Shown here: positions 1 to 11,394 of the stretch, piece after piece
Layout: every line of letters starts with the position of its first letter
Numbering within the stretch: the first letter of the stretch is position 1
DNA from: Brachynemurus nebulosus
Taxonomy: Eukaryota > Arthropoda > Insecta > Neuroptera > Myrmeleontidae
DNA: 64,000 nucleotides
Reading direction: 5' to 3'
Assembly: GCA_035578155.1 (NCBI GenBank)
Contig: JAPWDM010000011.1
Span: 21,056,375-21,120,374, forward strand
The notes under the pieces: generated by a model
Database searches by the model: none
Told to the model about the DNA's origin: nothing
The model's input: only the letters and a program-made list of their open reading frames with translations
Translations under genes and position numbers: made by a program

Positions 1-630
1 GAGTGACTTAGAAAACTTTTGTAACTTTGTTATACAGTGACTTACAAATCCAGCTTCTTGTTAATGTACTAAAAAAATGGTTGTATTAAATGGTGAAATT
101 TTAAAGGAGCCATGGAGTAATGATAGTTAGCGGGTAATGGAAGCGGTGCAAAAATACTCGCTTTTAATACTCGTATTCGCTAGCACGCAACTTAAACGTC
201 TTTAGTACTTCTCGGTTAAGCTTCTCTCATGCGCATTTTCCGGAAGTTGCACGAATTCAGTTGTTAAGAGAGGTTTTGTTTTTTGTGCTCAGTGCTTATA
301 ACAAAATAATTTCAAAAATGTCAAAGTAACAACTAAATTAAATTTTTTATTTTAATTAATTATCACTAATTATATAAAGCTAAGTTTGCCTATTTTTTGT
401 TATGATTATTAGAATTGTGATAACAAATGAATATTGAAATATATTAACGTTCAATAATTATCGTAATTTGTAGTTTCTAAATTACAAAAGATGTAATTTA
501 ATTACATTATTACGATTACTTTTGCTTAAGACATAAATATGCATAAAACTGCTATTATCTAAATTAAAGCAATTTCGATTGTTAAAAGAGGAAATTAAGG
601 TCAAGTTGACAAATAAATTTTTTGTTATGT
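1..630. other. AT-rich non-coding stretch
   Basis: No ORF with recognisable content, no clear inverted or tandem repeat. Composition is that of the surrounding intergenic DNA. Confidence 0.5.
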
Positions 631-639
631 CAATATTGG

Positions 640-1165
640 GACTAACAGAGCCTGATTTAATCAGTTATAATCACTTTATGATAAGTAATTCGATATCGAT
701 AATTTTCGATAACGAAAAGTAGGTTTTAATATTTGCAATACGTTTGGAATACCCATAACTTGCTTCGCTTAAGCCTTCAAAAATTTCGTTATTTTTTCGC
801 TACGACGCACCGTTTACGAGATATTTACGATCAAAAGTTTATGTTTTCGAAAAGTAACGAAATGTAATTTTTTTAAAAATATGTTACTGCTTACCAACTC
901 AATCGGACTAATTGGGCCTAAATTAACCAGTTATAACCAATTTTTGATAAGTAATTCGATATCGATAATTTTCGATAACGAAAAGTAGGTTTTAATAGTC
1001 GCAATACGTTTGGAATACCCATAACTTGCTTCGCTTAAGCCTTCAAAAATTTCGTTATTTTGTCACTACGACGCACCGTTTATGAAATATTTACGATCAA
1101 AATTTACGATTACGAAAAGTATCGTTTAAATACAAATAATAAAAAACATTTCGATTTTAGAATAG
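640..1165. repeat. two-copy tandem repeat, unit about 266 bp
   Basis: The segment starting near GATAAGTAATTCGATATCG at 680 recurs at 946 with the same order of sub-blocks (GATAACGAAAAGTAGG, ACCCATAACTTGCTTCGC, CTACGACGCACCGTTTA). The two copies are head-to-tail and roughly 90 percent alike by eye. This could be a satellite fragment or a duplicated piece of a dispersed repeat. No coding content. Confidence 0.75.
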
Positions 1166-2515
1166 CGTAACTTCAGAAGCACTTATTATGACCACTACCT
1201 ACAACTAATGTGTTAATAATAATAATATGTACATGAAAAATAGTTTGTTGACGGCCTGGCCGACCTTAGGATTTCTTCACAAATTTTATCCCTAATGTCG
1301 GCCACCCCTTTAATTTTTAAGTTTCAAACGATAAACGTTTTAAACAATTTCTAACTTCTCTGGAGGTGTATAATGTCATCAGTTTCATAAATTTAATCGT
1401 TACTGTTAAAAACTTTAAGAATAATTGCTTATTTCCCGCACTGACTAAACTTACAAATTATAGAACGGCCGATTCATTTTCAACACAAATTGCCATTTAT
1501 CAATCGATTAAGTGTAATAAAACACTAACTACTTGACAAAAAATATTCATTTTAGAAATCGTACATCTAGAATAGGTAAACCTTTTGTTTCCATGTGATT
1601 TCCAAGCATTTTTTATTTCTTAAGGCCTTATTTTAAAAAAAAAAGCAACAAGTGGCCGACCTTAGGGCACCGGCCGACATTAGGCAATCCCACCCTATAT
1701 TTACAAACACAGTTGTGAAAAGTGCCAAATTAATAAAATTATCATATATTTTATTTCAGATAACATCTCTATTTTTGTTCTATTCTAAAGAAAAAAACTT
1801 AATTTTAAACAATTAAAATAAAATAATGTTCGTACATTTGACTTGGTGACCTCTTGTTACATTTTCTCATCTCGTCGATAAAAAAGAACGAAAAATATTT
1901 TAGCAAAAAAAGAAACAAAACAAACATTAAATAATTATGAATAATTCTGAGAATATAACTGAAGTTCCTCACACCGTCGTACTATTCATACAAAAAATGA
2001 CTGGAAGTAAAAATTGCATTAAATTAAAATATTTACAGTAATTAATAATTTTTTTTTTAATGAAATGTAAATTAATTCACATGTTAAAGGTCACACTCAC
2101 TATTGACTAGATTGTTTTATGAAAGAATAATTAACAAACTACCGTTTTATTCTACTCATCTTAAATTGTGTGTATATTATCTACGAATCACGTAATCTTA
2201 TTTAAATATCGGTGTTTGAATACTTAGGACATAACGTTTATTATAATAATTATCTTCTGTAAGTTTATAAATGTTTTAGAATGTCTTAAAGGTTCAAATG
2301 TTTCTGTTTTTTAGTATCGAAAATGACAAATGTCAAGTTTAGACATTTGATAGATTTGAATTCCGTAGCTATGAATGAAAATAAACCACATAGTTAACAT
2401 ATTTACCAGATGGTTAGAGTCGGATTTACCCATTTATTTAGTGTCAATGACGTCACACGTCCTAAATATCTAGTTCGCTTTTGATCAAAATTATCAATTT
2501 ATTGTGTTTCCTGGA
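1166..2515. other. AT-rich non-coding stretch
   Basis: No gene seen. The phrase GGCCGACCTTAGG occurs at about 1258 and 1656, and a variant follows the second copy; this may mark a decayed dispersed repeat, but no boundaries can be set. Confidence 0.4.
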
Positions 2516-2562
2516 TTGGATATATATTTTTAAATTAGAAAAGAATTTTGACTGGATATAAA

Positions 2563-3109
2563 CAGCTGAACTCTTTTTATGCGGTCCTTTTTTGTGCGAT
2601 TTTTTTTGTGCATTTTTTTTATGTGGTTTGTAAAAAATGGCCATTAAAATGCATAATGTGAATCAAAATCACGAGATAGTAAGAAACTTAAACAATTACT
2701 ATAATAACTTTCTTTGATAAAAATACTTTTTAACGACTTTTAAGCATTTAATCAATACATTGTGTGTATAAGAGCATAAGTTATTGCATCATTTAATTTT
2801 ATTAAAGATGTATTTTGCAAAATTTTCATAATATTATAAAATTGAAATAAAATGTTTCTACCGGTAAATTATGCTTTATATTGTTTATAGAAGCAACTTC
2901 TAAGGAAATTTCTAAGTTTTGAGCGTTTTGAGTGATGTTTTTTCGATGAAACTTTTTTTATACGGTCCCGACCAACCGCACAAAAAAGTTTTTTGTACAA
3001 TCTGGATCGAACTATACTTTTTATAGCTATGTATGATATTTTTGAACATATTTTTTTGTGCGATTTTTTTATGCCGTCCCTATCCACCGCACAAAAAAGA
3101 GTTCAGCTG
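2563..3109. mobile_element. miniature inverted-repeat element, copy 1 (547 bp)
   Basis: Terminal inverted repeats read CAGCTGAACTCTTTTT at the left and its reverse complement (AAAAAAGAGTTCAGCTG) at the right. A second copy of exactly the same length lies at 3844-4390. The interior is AT-rich and non-coding, with repeated ATGCGGT/ACCGCA blocks; short ORFs here are not genes. TA follows the right end. The left flank reads AA, so a TA target duplication is supported only by copy 2. TIR style and TA flank suggest a Tc1/mariner-type non-autonomous element (inference). A 32-bp flanking direct repeat lies outside it. Confidence 0.75.
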
Positions 3110-3843
3110 TATTTTTTAGTTTTAACTGGATATATATTTTTAAATTAGAAAAGAATTATACTGAAGATGAAAATATTAAAGGACATTTCCTTGTTGTTTA
3201 TAAACATTTTCTTATAAACATAAATGATTTAATAGAAAAATAAAATGATTATTTTATGGATCGTACGATCATGCTGTCATTGATTGTCATGGTCACCAAA
3301 TGCGTAATTAAATTACTCTTCATTGTATTTAAGTATGTTGCTTATTCATTGTCACAATAATTACAGGCAATCGTATCATGCACCTATAAGAAAATTATAG
3401 TATTCATAATATATTCTTTTGAAAATAATTTGTTAATGAAGTTTCATTATCAAATACCAACAAAAAAGAACAAAAATTTCGTAGGTTTATTATTGATTAA
3501 TAATTATAATACAGTTGTTACCTCAATTAATAAAAAAATAATATCAGCACACATAATAATTTCTACAAAGCTGGTAATTTGTATGATAATAATGTCCGGT
3601 TTAATTATAATATAATTAATGAATATATTGACATTTAGGCCAAATGTAATCTTATATCAGATTAAAAATGTTAAATTAATTAATAACATTAATAATCAAG
3701 CACTTATTTTGTTGAAATGGAACGCGCTGATTGACTTTTTTCGATGCTACGAAAAAAATCAAAATAACTGCAATTTTTTCTTTTTTCTGTTTTATGCAGA
3801 AATAAATGGTCAATTACTTGCGTTATTGTAAAATATATTGGTA

Positions 3844-4390
3844 CAGCTGAACTCTTTTTTATGCGGTCTTTTTTTGTGCGGTTTTTTTTTGGTGCGATTT
3901 TTTTTATGCGGTTTGTAAAAAATGACCACTCAAATGCATAATGTGAATCAAAATCACGAGACAGTAAAAAACTTAAACAATTACTATAATAACTTTCTTT
4001 GATAAAAATACTTTTTAACGACTTTTAAGCATTTAATCAATACATTGTATAAGAACATAAATTATTGCATCATTTAATTTTTTTAAACATGTATTTTTCA
4101 AAATTTTCATAATATTATAAAAAGGAAATAAAATGTTCCTACGTGTAAATTAAGGCTTTATTTTGTTTATAGAAGCAACTTCTAAGGAAATTTCTAAGTT
4201 TTGAGCGTTTTGAGTGGTTTTTTCGATGAAACTTTTTTTATGTGGTCCCGACCAACCGCATAAAAAAAGTTTTTTGTACAATCTGGATCGAACTACACTT
4301 TTTATAGCTATTTATGATATTTTTGAATGTATTTTTTTTGTGCGATTTTTTTATGCGGTCCCCTCCACCGCACCAAAAGAGGATCAACTG
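3844..4390. mobile_element. miniature inverted-repeat element, copy 2 (547 bp)
   Basis: Same family as 2563-3109: starts CAGCTGAACTCTTTTTTATG, ends in the diverged complement GAGGATCAACTG, and is flanked by TA on both sides (3842-3843 and 4391-4392). Equal length and matching interior blocks, for example ACAATCTGGATCGAACTA, identify it as a second insertion. The TA duplication points to a Tc1/mariner-like transposase in trans. It encodes nothing recognisable. Confidence 0.78.
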
Positions 4391-4689
4391 TATTAATAAA
4401 TTCAGTTATTAATTCCAGTCAGTAGTAACTTTAATCGGCCGTTTTTATGAAATTCATACCAATTTTAAAAAATACTTTGATTTCAATAATTTACTGTAGG
4501 TACTTACAAGGAAGGGTTCCGGGTTGGGAAATTCACTTTTGGATGAAACTTTGAATATTAATAGGATACCTTTAAGGTATGAACATAGTAAAATAGTAAA
4601 ACGCACTAGCTAGCCATTTTCGAAAAAAATGCCCTTAAAGCTTTAAAGGCTTTTTTAATGTCTTTTATACGAATTTAATAGGATATTCA

Positions 4690-4770
4690 GTCAGAGCGAA
4701 AATAGCTTAATGGGTAAAAGGTTGCTCCATGTCCCTGAGGAAACGAGTTCGAGGCCGGGCCTAACTAGTA
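4690..4770 (+). repeat. possible tRNA-derived SINE head (pol III A and B box-like)
   Basis: TAGCTTAATGGG resembles an A box. About 45 bp downstream GTTCGAGGC fits the B-box consensus GWTCRANNC. A T-rich run follows soon after. The region does not fold as a clean tRNA by eye, so a tRNA-derived SINE head or tRNA pseudogene is more likely than a functional tRNA. A chance match cannot be excluded. Confidence 0.35.
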
Positions 4771-6022
4771 ATTAATTTGGTTAGCCATTAATTTTTTTTT
4801 AAAATTTAATTTAAAATATTATAGAAATTAATAATATAATATATAAATGTTAAGTGTCACAATGTAAATAATTTATATTTGAAAATTAATGTTTAGTTTT
4901 GCAATATATACATTATAACGAAAATTTTATTTGTGACATATAACTACGAAATTACATTATTACTTTTAGCATTAAAATGTATCTTAGTATCAAAAATTGC
5001 GTGGCAAAAATTTTTGCATTTTTTGTAATTATACATTAATTTGTTTTAAAAAATGCCATTTTAATGTTAGATACCAGAGATACTATATAACTAGCCCGAA
5101 CATTTTACATTAATAGCTACAATGTATGTATGTCTATAACTGCATATGCACTTTATCTATGCTTCTTAAAGCTACTCTATGCAATAAGCTTTCAAAATGA
5201 ATAAACATTTCCGTAGTCTATATACTTACTTATGTATACGATGATAATAATAAGAAGAAGAAATGAAATTTACTAGAATAATTGCTGTCAAGGTTTGTTT
5301 GCGTTTTACTCTTGAAACCGAGGAAAAGAAAACACTATGTGCATGTACTTACATTTGCAATAATGTAACATAAACAACATAACATATTATTAGCTATCAT
5401 CTTTTAGATTAGAAAAACACCTACGCTCGCTTGGAAAATAGCAAACATACATTTACGCCTTGTTGTTTATTGATTCTCGCTATTCAACGTATATGTATTT
5501 GTACTTTATAAGCACGTTTATACGTAATAATAGCTAATAGAATAGCATAATCCTTTCTTTGAATTTACGTAGTTCCCCATTGATAGTAGGTAATGTTTAT
5601 TAATGTTTTATACAATATTGTTTATTTGTTACGAAGAAGCTCACTCTATACTTATCATATCATTCATAACGATTAAAACTACAGTTGGTTCATTGTACAT
5701 TTTACACGGCTGTTATAGCAGATCTTTTGTGAATTAGACGTAAAAATTGTCATTATCATAAATAATTATTTATAATCTATGAGAGCAATTCATAATTTCT
5801 TTTTTTTCGAATTTCTTTATCACGGCTTGTTGATAAATGTATAACAAAGTGTTATTTAGTACTAACAGTATAAATGTTCATTTCATTAATGATCTAACTG
5901 CGAAGAGTTGAATGATATACATCAAGTTTGTTATAATACCCGTCGTATAAAATACTCTCCACTTTACTAGTTCACATACTAGTAGTTCAGTTTACTAGTT
6001 CACATATTAGTTAGGATGTTAA
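4771..6022. other. AT-rich non-coding stretch
   Basis: No recognisable gene or bounded repeat. Just before the foldback at 6023, TTTACTAGTTCACATA occurs twice in about 30 bp. Confidence 0.4.
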
Positions 6023-6708
6023 GGTACCATTACAGTGTGATTCTGACGAAAAATAGTCAATATTTTCACAATTTTTTTTCGGATGGTTAGGATGGGGGAT
6101 AGGGGATGAATTTTTTTTTACGATCAATACTACTATTTAACAATACAAAAATATTTTTTTATTTATTTTTATTTATTTTTTATAATTATTATAATTTTTC
6201 GAAAAAAGTGTCTTTAAAAAAGTCTGAAATTCTGTGCCCACGATTGCTGCCGCAGTTTTTATCTAAAAAAAAAATCAAACAGATTATCAATCTGTAGGTA
6301 AGCCGCTATATTCCTATTGGAGCTTTTTTTCTTTGAAATTTGAAAAAATGGCGGCGGTTTAAATAAAAAGTACAAAATTTTTTACAGTTTTCCGTGTGAA
6401 AAAATAGGAAGATTTCAAAAGAAAAAAAGCTCCCATAGCGGCTTATAATCCATTTGATTTTTTTTTTTCAGATAAAAACTGCAGCCGCAATCGTGGGCAC
6501 CGAATTTCGGCCTTTTTTAAACACACTTTTTTCAAAAAATTATAATAATTATAAAAAATAAATAAAAATAAATAAAAAAATATTTTTGTATTGTTAAATG
6601 TGGTATTAATCGTAAAAAGAATTTATCCTCATTCGCCCATCCCAAACGTCCGAAAAAAAATTGTGAAAATTGACTATTTTTCGGCAGAATCACTCGACAG
6701 ATGGTACC
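6023..6708. mobile_element. foldback element, arms about 315 bp
   Basis: The left arm from GGTACCATTACAGTGTGATT and the right arm ending AATCACTCGACAGATGGTACC are reverse complements over some 315 bp, including AATTATAATAATTATAAAAA and GGTGCCCACGATTGC-type blocks, with a loop of about 60 bp. Both arms hold short ORFs (6106-6297 and 6591-6803) that are artefacts of low-complexity sequence. No transposase. It is a foldback-type non-autonomous DNA transposon or an inverted duplication of one. Confidence 0.8.
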
Positions 6709-6813
6709 TTATAATACGGGTATTGAAATTTAAATCCCGAAATTTCAGGATTTTTAATCGTCATAACAGTGGGGTTTCATACAATAAGACTTCAAGATTT
6801 TAAGACTTTAGGG

Positions 6814-7392
6814 CAGGAGTGGGCAACCAGCGAACCGCTTGTGGCGTCCATAAGCGTTTATGCGACCTGTCAGGCAGTAATGAATTACATTAAGTTAGGA
6901 TTCGCAAAACACGAACATGCTCACATAAGTCTCTTGTAAAATGTCTCATAAAAATATGTTTCATAAAAAGATGTCTTATTTTCATAATTTATAAAAAAAA
7001 AGGTACCGATTATTTAAATTGAAAATTTACCTAAACTTACTATTTTAACACCTGCTTATTGACAAATAGTAACAATTGTGTATCTTCAGTATTTTGGAAA
7101 AAAAAATATTTTAGGAAGTAATACCAAATGGCAAAAATTATGTATATTGCCTTCATAATACAGTAGAACTAAATAATTAAAAAACCATTTAAAGTTAATG
7201 TAATCATATGGTAACAAAAATCATAAAGGGTTAAGTATATTCTTTTTAAAAAACATTCAGGTTTTGTATTGATAAATTTTAGTGCGTATAATTAGTAAAC
7301 ACGCAATTTTTTCTTTTTTTGATCTGTGCGGCCCGACTAAAAATACTACTTTTGAATGTGTTTCACTGTCGTAAAAAAGTTGCCGAACCCTG
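6814..7392. mobile_element. decayed hAT-like non-autonomous element
   Basis: The left end CAGGAGTGGGCAACC and the right end GTTGCCGAACCCTG are an imperfect inverted repeat of a style common in hAT elements. The interior carries the hAT-MITE-like phrase GTGCGGCCCGAC near the right end. The 8 bp on either side (CTTTAGGG, TCTTACAA) do not match well, so the insertion is old or the ends are slightly misplaced. No transposase coding seen. Confidence 0.5.
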
Positions 7393-8550
7393 TCTTACAA
7401 TTAGTATGCGATTTAAATTAGGTTTGTACATGGTGTTTCTGCACTCACTATTCAATCTAATTACTTAGTAATCTACTTTTTCCGAAATTCAAATTGATAT
7501 AAAATATTTCCAAAAATAAATATGTATCTGTAAATTTAAGAATTTGAAAAACTGAAACCAGATTTGAAATTGAAGTTTTTTTTTTTCTACTGTATCTAGA
7601 TACATACATTTATTTTCGAATTTATGTATTCTTTCAATATACTCTTCATGTAAGTAGCCACTCTTCAGAAAATGAACGTATTTTATTATTAGATATTTTT
7701 AAAATTCATCATTAAAACACAAATATTGTAATTCAGTTTTCATCATTACAGTAAATACTAAAATAACTTATATTTTATTAATCATTAAAATATATATTGT
7801 CACACTTAAATTTTTATTGAAATCAAAGGAAAGTGTAAGCAATAAATTATATGTATAATGTCATTTATCATACATAATGTGGTATAATGTTGATATCACA
7901 CACTGTTCAACGAAGAACTACAAAATCAAAATTGTTCTATATAATATTAAGATTATCACTTCCGGCTTGGCTATCAAATTAAAACAAAAAAAAAAGGAAT
8001 TCATTTATATTATTTTTTATGTGTATATAATTTGATTGTATTACCACCACCCACACACGATATTTCGTGGTTCGCGTCATGTCGTGTCGCGGTCGTAGTC
8101 GTGCATTAAATTTCACGAATCAATCATTTGATACTTTCTTTTGTCGTTGTTTGATAGACAAATATAGATTATTGTTATTTTTGTTACTGTGTGGTTTATT
8201 GTTTTACCGCTGGAATTCGTATATTATGAAGGTATACATATTAAACAGCCGTCCCCTTTTACATGGGGTATTACACTTTGATGTCCATATATTTCCTGCT
8301 TCGTTTAGTCAGGTTTTCTTTTTTTTTAATAAGAATTGTTTTTGAATTCTCTTATTTAAAAAAAAAAAAAATAATAGTAAGATCACCATAACTGAAGTGA
8401 AAACTTCTATAACAATCTCGTAATTGACTCAAAATAACATAAAATTTCAATTTTTCTTTAAATTTTTTTTGATAATTTCCATAGATCTGTTAAATTTTAA
8501 TACTCTGACCAATATACGGGCGACTTACTCTTGAAAAATACTTAAAAATT
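7393..8550. other. AT-rich non-coding stretch
   Basis: No gene recognised. The 92-codon ORF at 8067-8345 has no family resemblance, lies in low-complexity DNA and is judged spurious. Confidence 0.4.
8542..8550. repeat. 9-bp candidate target duplication, left
   Basis: TTAAAAATT here and at 11123-11131 bracket the inverted-repeat element 8551-11122. Being AT-only, it carries little information alone. Confidence 0.4.
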
Positions 8551-8892
8551 GAAAAGTTAACCACGACCGTTCTAGTGGCTGTTTTTTTTTTTTCTTTTTA
8601 ATCGATGCAGAATTTAAAATATAATAAAAAATTAAAATACTATTTTTTTATTAAATCACGGCTTCGATGCTAAAAATTGGTTAACATAAATAATCTGACA
8701 TGTATTGTTATAAATATTTGATTTAAGTCTACGTCTTCATTCTAAAATATCATAGTTTCAATATTTTTCCCTTTCTCTAGAAAAATGTTATAAATATTTT
8801 TTTATTACTTATGCGGGAAAAGTACTAACTTGGTGCACACATTTCTGTACGCAAAATAGCTGTTTGCCCACTGTACTCTTCCCACATACTTT

Positions 8893-8925
8893 TTTGCGTG
8901 TGGAAAGTTACTTTCCACACGCAAA
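8893..8925. repeat. perfect 33-bp palindrome, 16-bp arms
   Basis: TTTGCGTGTGGAAAGT, one T, then ACTTTCCACACGCAAA. All 16 pairs match. It could form a tight hairpin or cruciform; no function can be assigned. Confidence 0.85.
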
Positions 8926-9632
8926 TTGACAATAAAACACGCAAAGCCGCCCCTTAATTTTTCATTTAATAAACATTTCATAATTATTTCTATAGAAACC
9001 ACCAACAAAGTAATTTAAACTATAATTAATTCAGAAAAAAAAGACGAACACTTAAAAATGTTATTTTAAAAAGTAATAAAAATGTCAAAAATAGTGATAA
9101 TAATAGAAAAGAGTATGTGAAATTCGTAATAAAAAATAGTATAGTAAAAATAGTAAGCTCCACTCAAGCGAATGAGCGCACTCACTACGTTCGTGCGCTC
9201 AACTTCGCTTTCGTGGGCAATCGACAATTTCCCGCACTTATTGCACAATATACTATTTTATATTGTCAGTTGGGTCTGTCCATACCAAAAGGTCCATAAC
9301 ATAAAAAAATAAAAAATATGGTAAAATTATAATATTACTGGTATTGTGTTGTGTATTAGATGTAGGAAGTGGGCACCACTGTGTTTTTGCAGGGAACTTG
9401 TGTTTAGTTTGTTTTTTTGCCAGTTGTTTGGAGGCAATGTTGATTGTTAATGCTGTGTTGATTTTTTTGTATCCTTTTTAAGAATAATGTTACAGTTATA
9501 GTTGAAAGTTGAGACTTTTTGATACAAGAACAACAATCTACAGGATTTAAGGTAACTATAACCCTAAAGCTTTTAATTCAAACTAATTTCATAAAATTAT
9601 GAAATGGATGAAAGATTAGCAACCCAGTAACT

Positions 9633-9647
9633 GTAACGTGAGTTACC
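9633..9647 (+). repeat. 15-bp motif GTAACGTGAGTTACC, copy 1
   Basis: First of seven exact copies inside the 8551-11122 element. The motif is a near-palindrome (GTAAC then CGTGA-like core then GTTAC). Confidence 0.85.
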
Positions 9648-9798
9648 AAAATATTAATTTGTTTCTGTAACTTTTAGAAAATTGGACTCAGACATATGAT
9701 TTTTTGTATTCTCTTCACAAATAACTCATTGATTGCAGAACTAATTTTTTTATATTTTTACAAAAAACAAAAATGTAAATTTAACGTACCTAAAAAAT

Positions 9799-9833
9799 GT
9801 AACGTGAGTTACCATTCTGGTAACTCACGTTAC
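9799..9833. repeat. 15-bp motif, copies 2 and 3, convergent pair
   Basis: GTAACGTGAGTTACC on the plus strand at 9799-9813, then its exact reverse complement GGTAACTCACGTTAC at 9819-9833, separated by 5 bp. Confidence 0.88.
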
Positions 9834-9863
9834 GGAGTTTCTTAAATAGGAGTTGTTTCTTTA

Positions 9864-10105
9864 GTTGTTTCTTTATTCGAGAAATGATGTGTGCCAGAGT
9901 AATGAGGATGCCATCCTTGAAGTAAAAGATATGTGTTTGAAGTGTGTTTCTGGACAAAATAACAAACTTTTCAAAATAGATGAAAATGACGTTACTTTTG
10001 TTAGTGTTAACAGGTTTTAAATGTACTTCCTTACCCAGAAATTGAAATGAAAGGTGGTAGGATGTACTACAAGTTCAAAAAACCAGTTGATATTAAAGAG
10101 AAGTA
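9864..10105 (+). pseudogene. frameshifted coding remnant, family not recognised
   Basis: One frame reads open from TTG at 9864 through residues such as NEDAILEVKDMC and KIDENDVTFVSV, then stops. A shift within the TTTTAAATG stretch restores an open frame with PYPEIEMKGGRMYYKF before a TAA at 10103. Amino-acid composition is more protein-like than the surroundings. The segment begins just after a TTTAG that could be an old splice acceptor. I infer a decayed final exon of the host transposon, or of a captured gene. I do not recognise the family. Confidence 0.35.
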
Positions 10106-10507
10106 AAAAAACAGTAAGGGTTTCCCATTATGAATTTAGAAATATTTTAACCAGTATTATAAGACAGCCTGCTATAAATTGTAGGATTAAAATAAATAGG
10201 CTACTTTTTCACCTTCTGTTTAAAACTTCTATTGTTTAAGACTAGTATTTTATAGTTTATAGCAGGTATTATAAAATTGTTCTGTTATTCTGATATTTAG
10301 TAATAATAAAACTTTCCTAGTATTTCATATGTGTCGCTTAATTTGTTTGCCTAAATTCTTCTTTTCTAAAATTACTTCTAAATAAAAAAGGCCTTCAAGA
10401 TTGTAAAATATTCTTTTAAAAACTGTATACATTGATTTGAGTAATGTATACTAATAATAATTATTTTATATAACTGTTTTCAAACCATTTTCCAATGAAG
10501 ACAAAAT

Positions 10508-10537
10508 GTAACGTGAGTTACCGTAACGTGAGTTACC
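10508..10537 (+). repeat. 15-bp motif, copies 4 and 5, tandem
   Basis: Two GTAACGTGAGTTACC units directly abutting head-to-tail with no spacer. Confidence 0.88.
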
Positions 10538-10720
10538 GACATTGATATGGGATTTTAATAATAAAGTCTTCTACAGGCATAGGAAAATTTTGACAAACTT
10601 ATCATCTTCTATATAACACACACAGGTTGAATATAAAAAAAAAAATTATTCTTATAACTTTGAATCGGGAGCAGAAAAAAGCAATTGACTCCAAAGTAAA
10701 TTTTGTACTGTCCCTTTTTT

Positions 10721-10735
10721 GTAACGTGAGTTACC
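10721..10735 (+). repeat. 15-bp motif, copy 6
   Basis: Exact GTAACGTGAGTTACC. Confidence 0.85.
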
Positions 10736-10898
10736 AAAATGTTTAAATTATTATTTCAGTTGTGGATAATTCAAAAGCTTTAAAAAAAAGTGATGGTAAA
10801 AGCAGATCATCATGTTAATACTAGGAAAAATTCCGATTAAAAAATGTTTTAACTTAGTGTTGTTATAATACAAAAACTCTTAAATTTTGATTCACTTG

Positions 10899-10913
10899 GT
10901 AACGTGAGTTACC
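10899..10913 (+). repeat. 15-bp motif, copy 7
   Basis: Exact GTAACGTGAGTTACC, about 200 bp from the right end of the host element. Confidence 0.85.
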
Positions 10914-11176
10914 ATGGACATACCCAGTTGTGTTTATAGAATACTACTAATACAGAATTTATACATGTATCTTACCTGTTATTTTCATTAATTCTACTTC
11001 TCACAGTGACGCCATAATTTGATTTAAAAAAAATTAGTATTGGATTTTTTTATTCCTTTTTAAATTTTGAATCGATTAAAGGAAAAACAACCAGCCACTA
11101 GAACGCTCGTGGTCGCTTTTTATTAAAAATTAGAGTTAAGTCCCTCGCCTACAATGTAGAAGCAAAATTAGAAATA

Positions 11177-11394
11177 CAGTGGCTGGTCAAAAGTATTTGT
11201 AGAATACAATTTTGCATTCTTTATCAGTTTAACAGTTGGATAAAGAATGCAAAAATAATAAAAAATTAAACTTTATGTAGAAAGAATTTTCAATTATTTT
11301 TTGCGTTAATTACTTATTATTATTTAACAGTCCAACTGTTAAACTGATAAAGAAAGCAAAATTCTATTGTCCAAATACTTTTGACCAGCCATTG
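11177..11394. mobile_element. Tc1/mariner-type MITE, 218 bp
   Basis: The ends are CAGTGGCTGGTCAAAAGTAT and a matching inverted CAAATACTTTTGACCAGCCATTG-type end, with TA on each side (11175-11176, 11395-11396). The inverted repeat extends inward through GCATTCTTTATCAGTTTAAC. It is a non-coding internal deletion product of a mariner-like element. Confidence 0.88.

Larger units (their letters stand above)
8551..11122. mobile_element. 2.57-kb inverted-repeat element with internal motif array
   Basis: The ends are inverted copies: left GAAAAGTTAACCACGACC then GTTCTAGTGGCTG; right CAGCCACTAGAACG then CTCGTGGTCGCTTTTTA, about 31 bp with few mismatches. A 9-bp direct repeat (TTAAAAATT) flanks them. 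That length would suit a Mutator-like transposase, but the family is not proven. Inside are a perfect 16-bp-arm palindrome (8893-8925), seven GTAACGTGAGTTACC motifs (9633-10913) and a frameshifted coding remnant (9864-10105). It may be a decayed autonomous element or a chance pairing of older repeats. Confidence 0.55.

Noticed and set aside
8067..8345. 92-codon ORF with a leucine-rich stretch, as a possible membrane protein
   Set aside because: No family resemblance, no neighbouring exon signals, and a low-complexity poly-T end.
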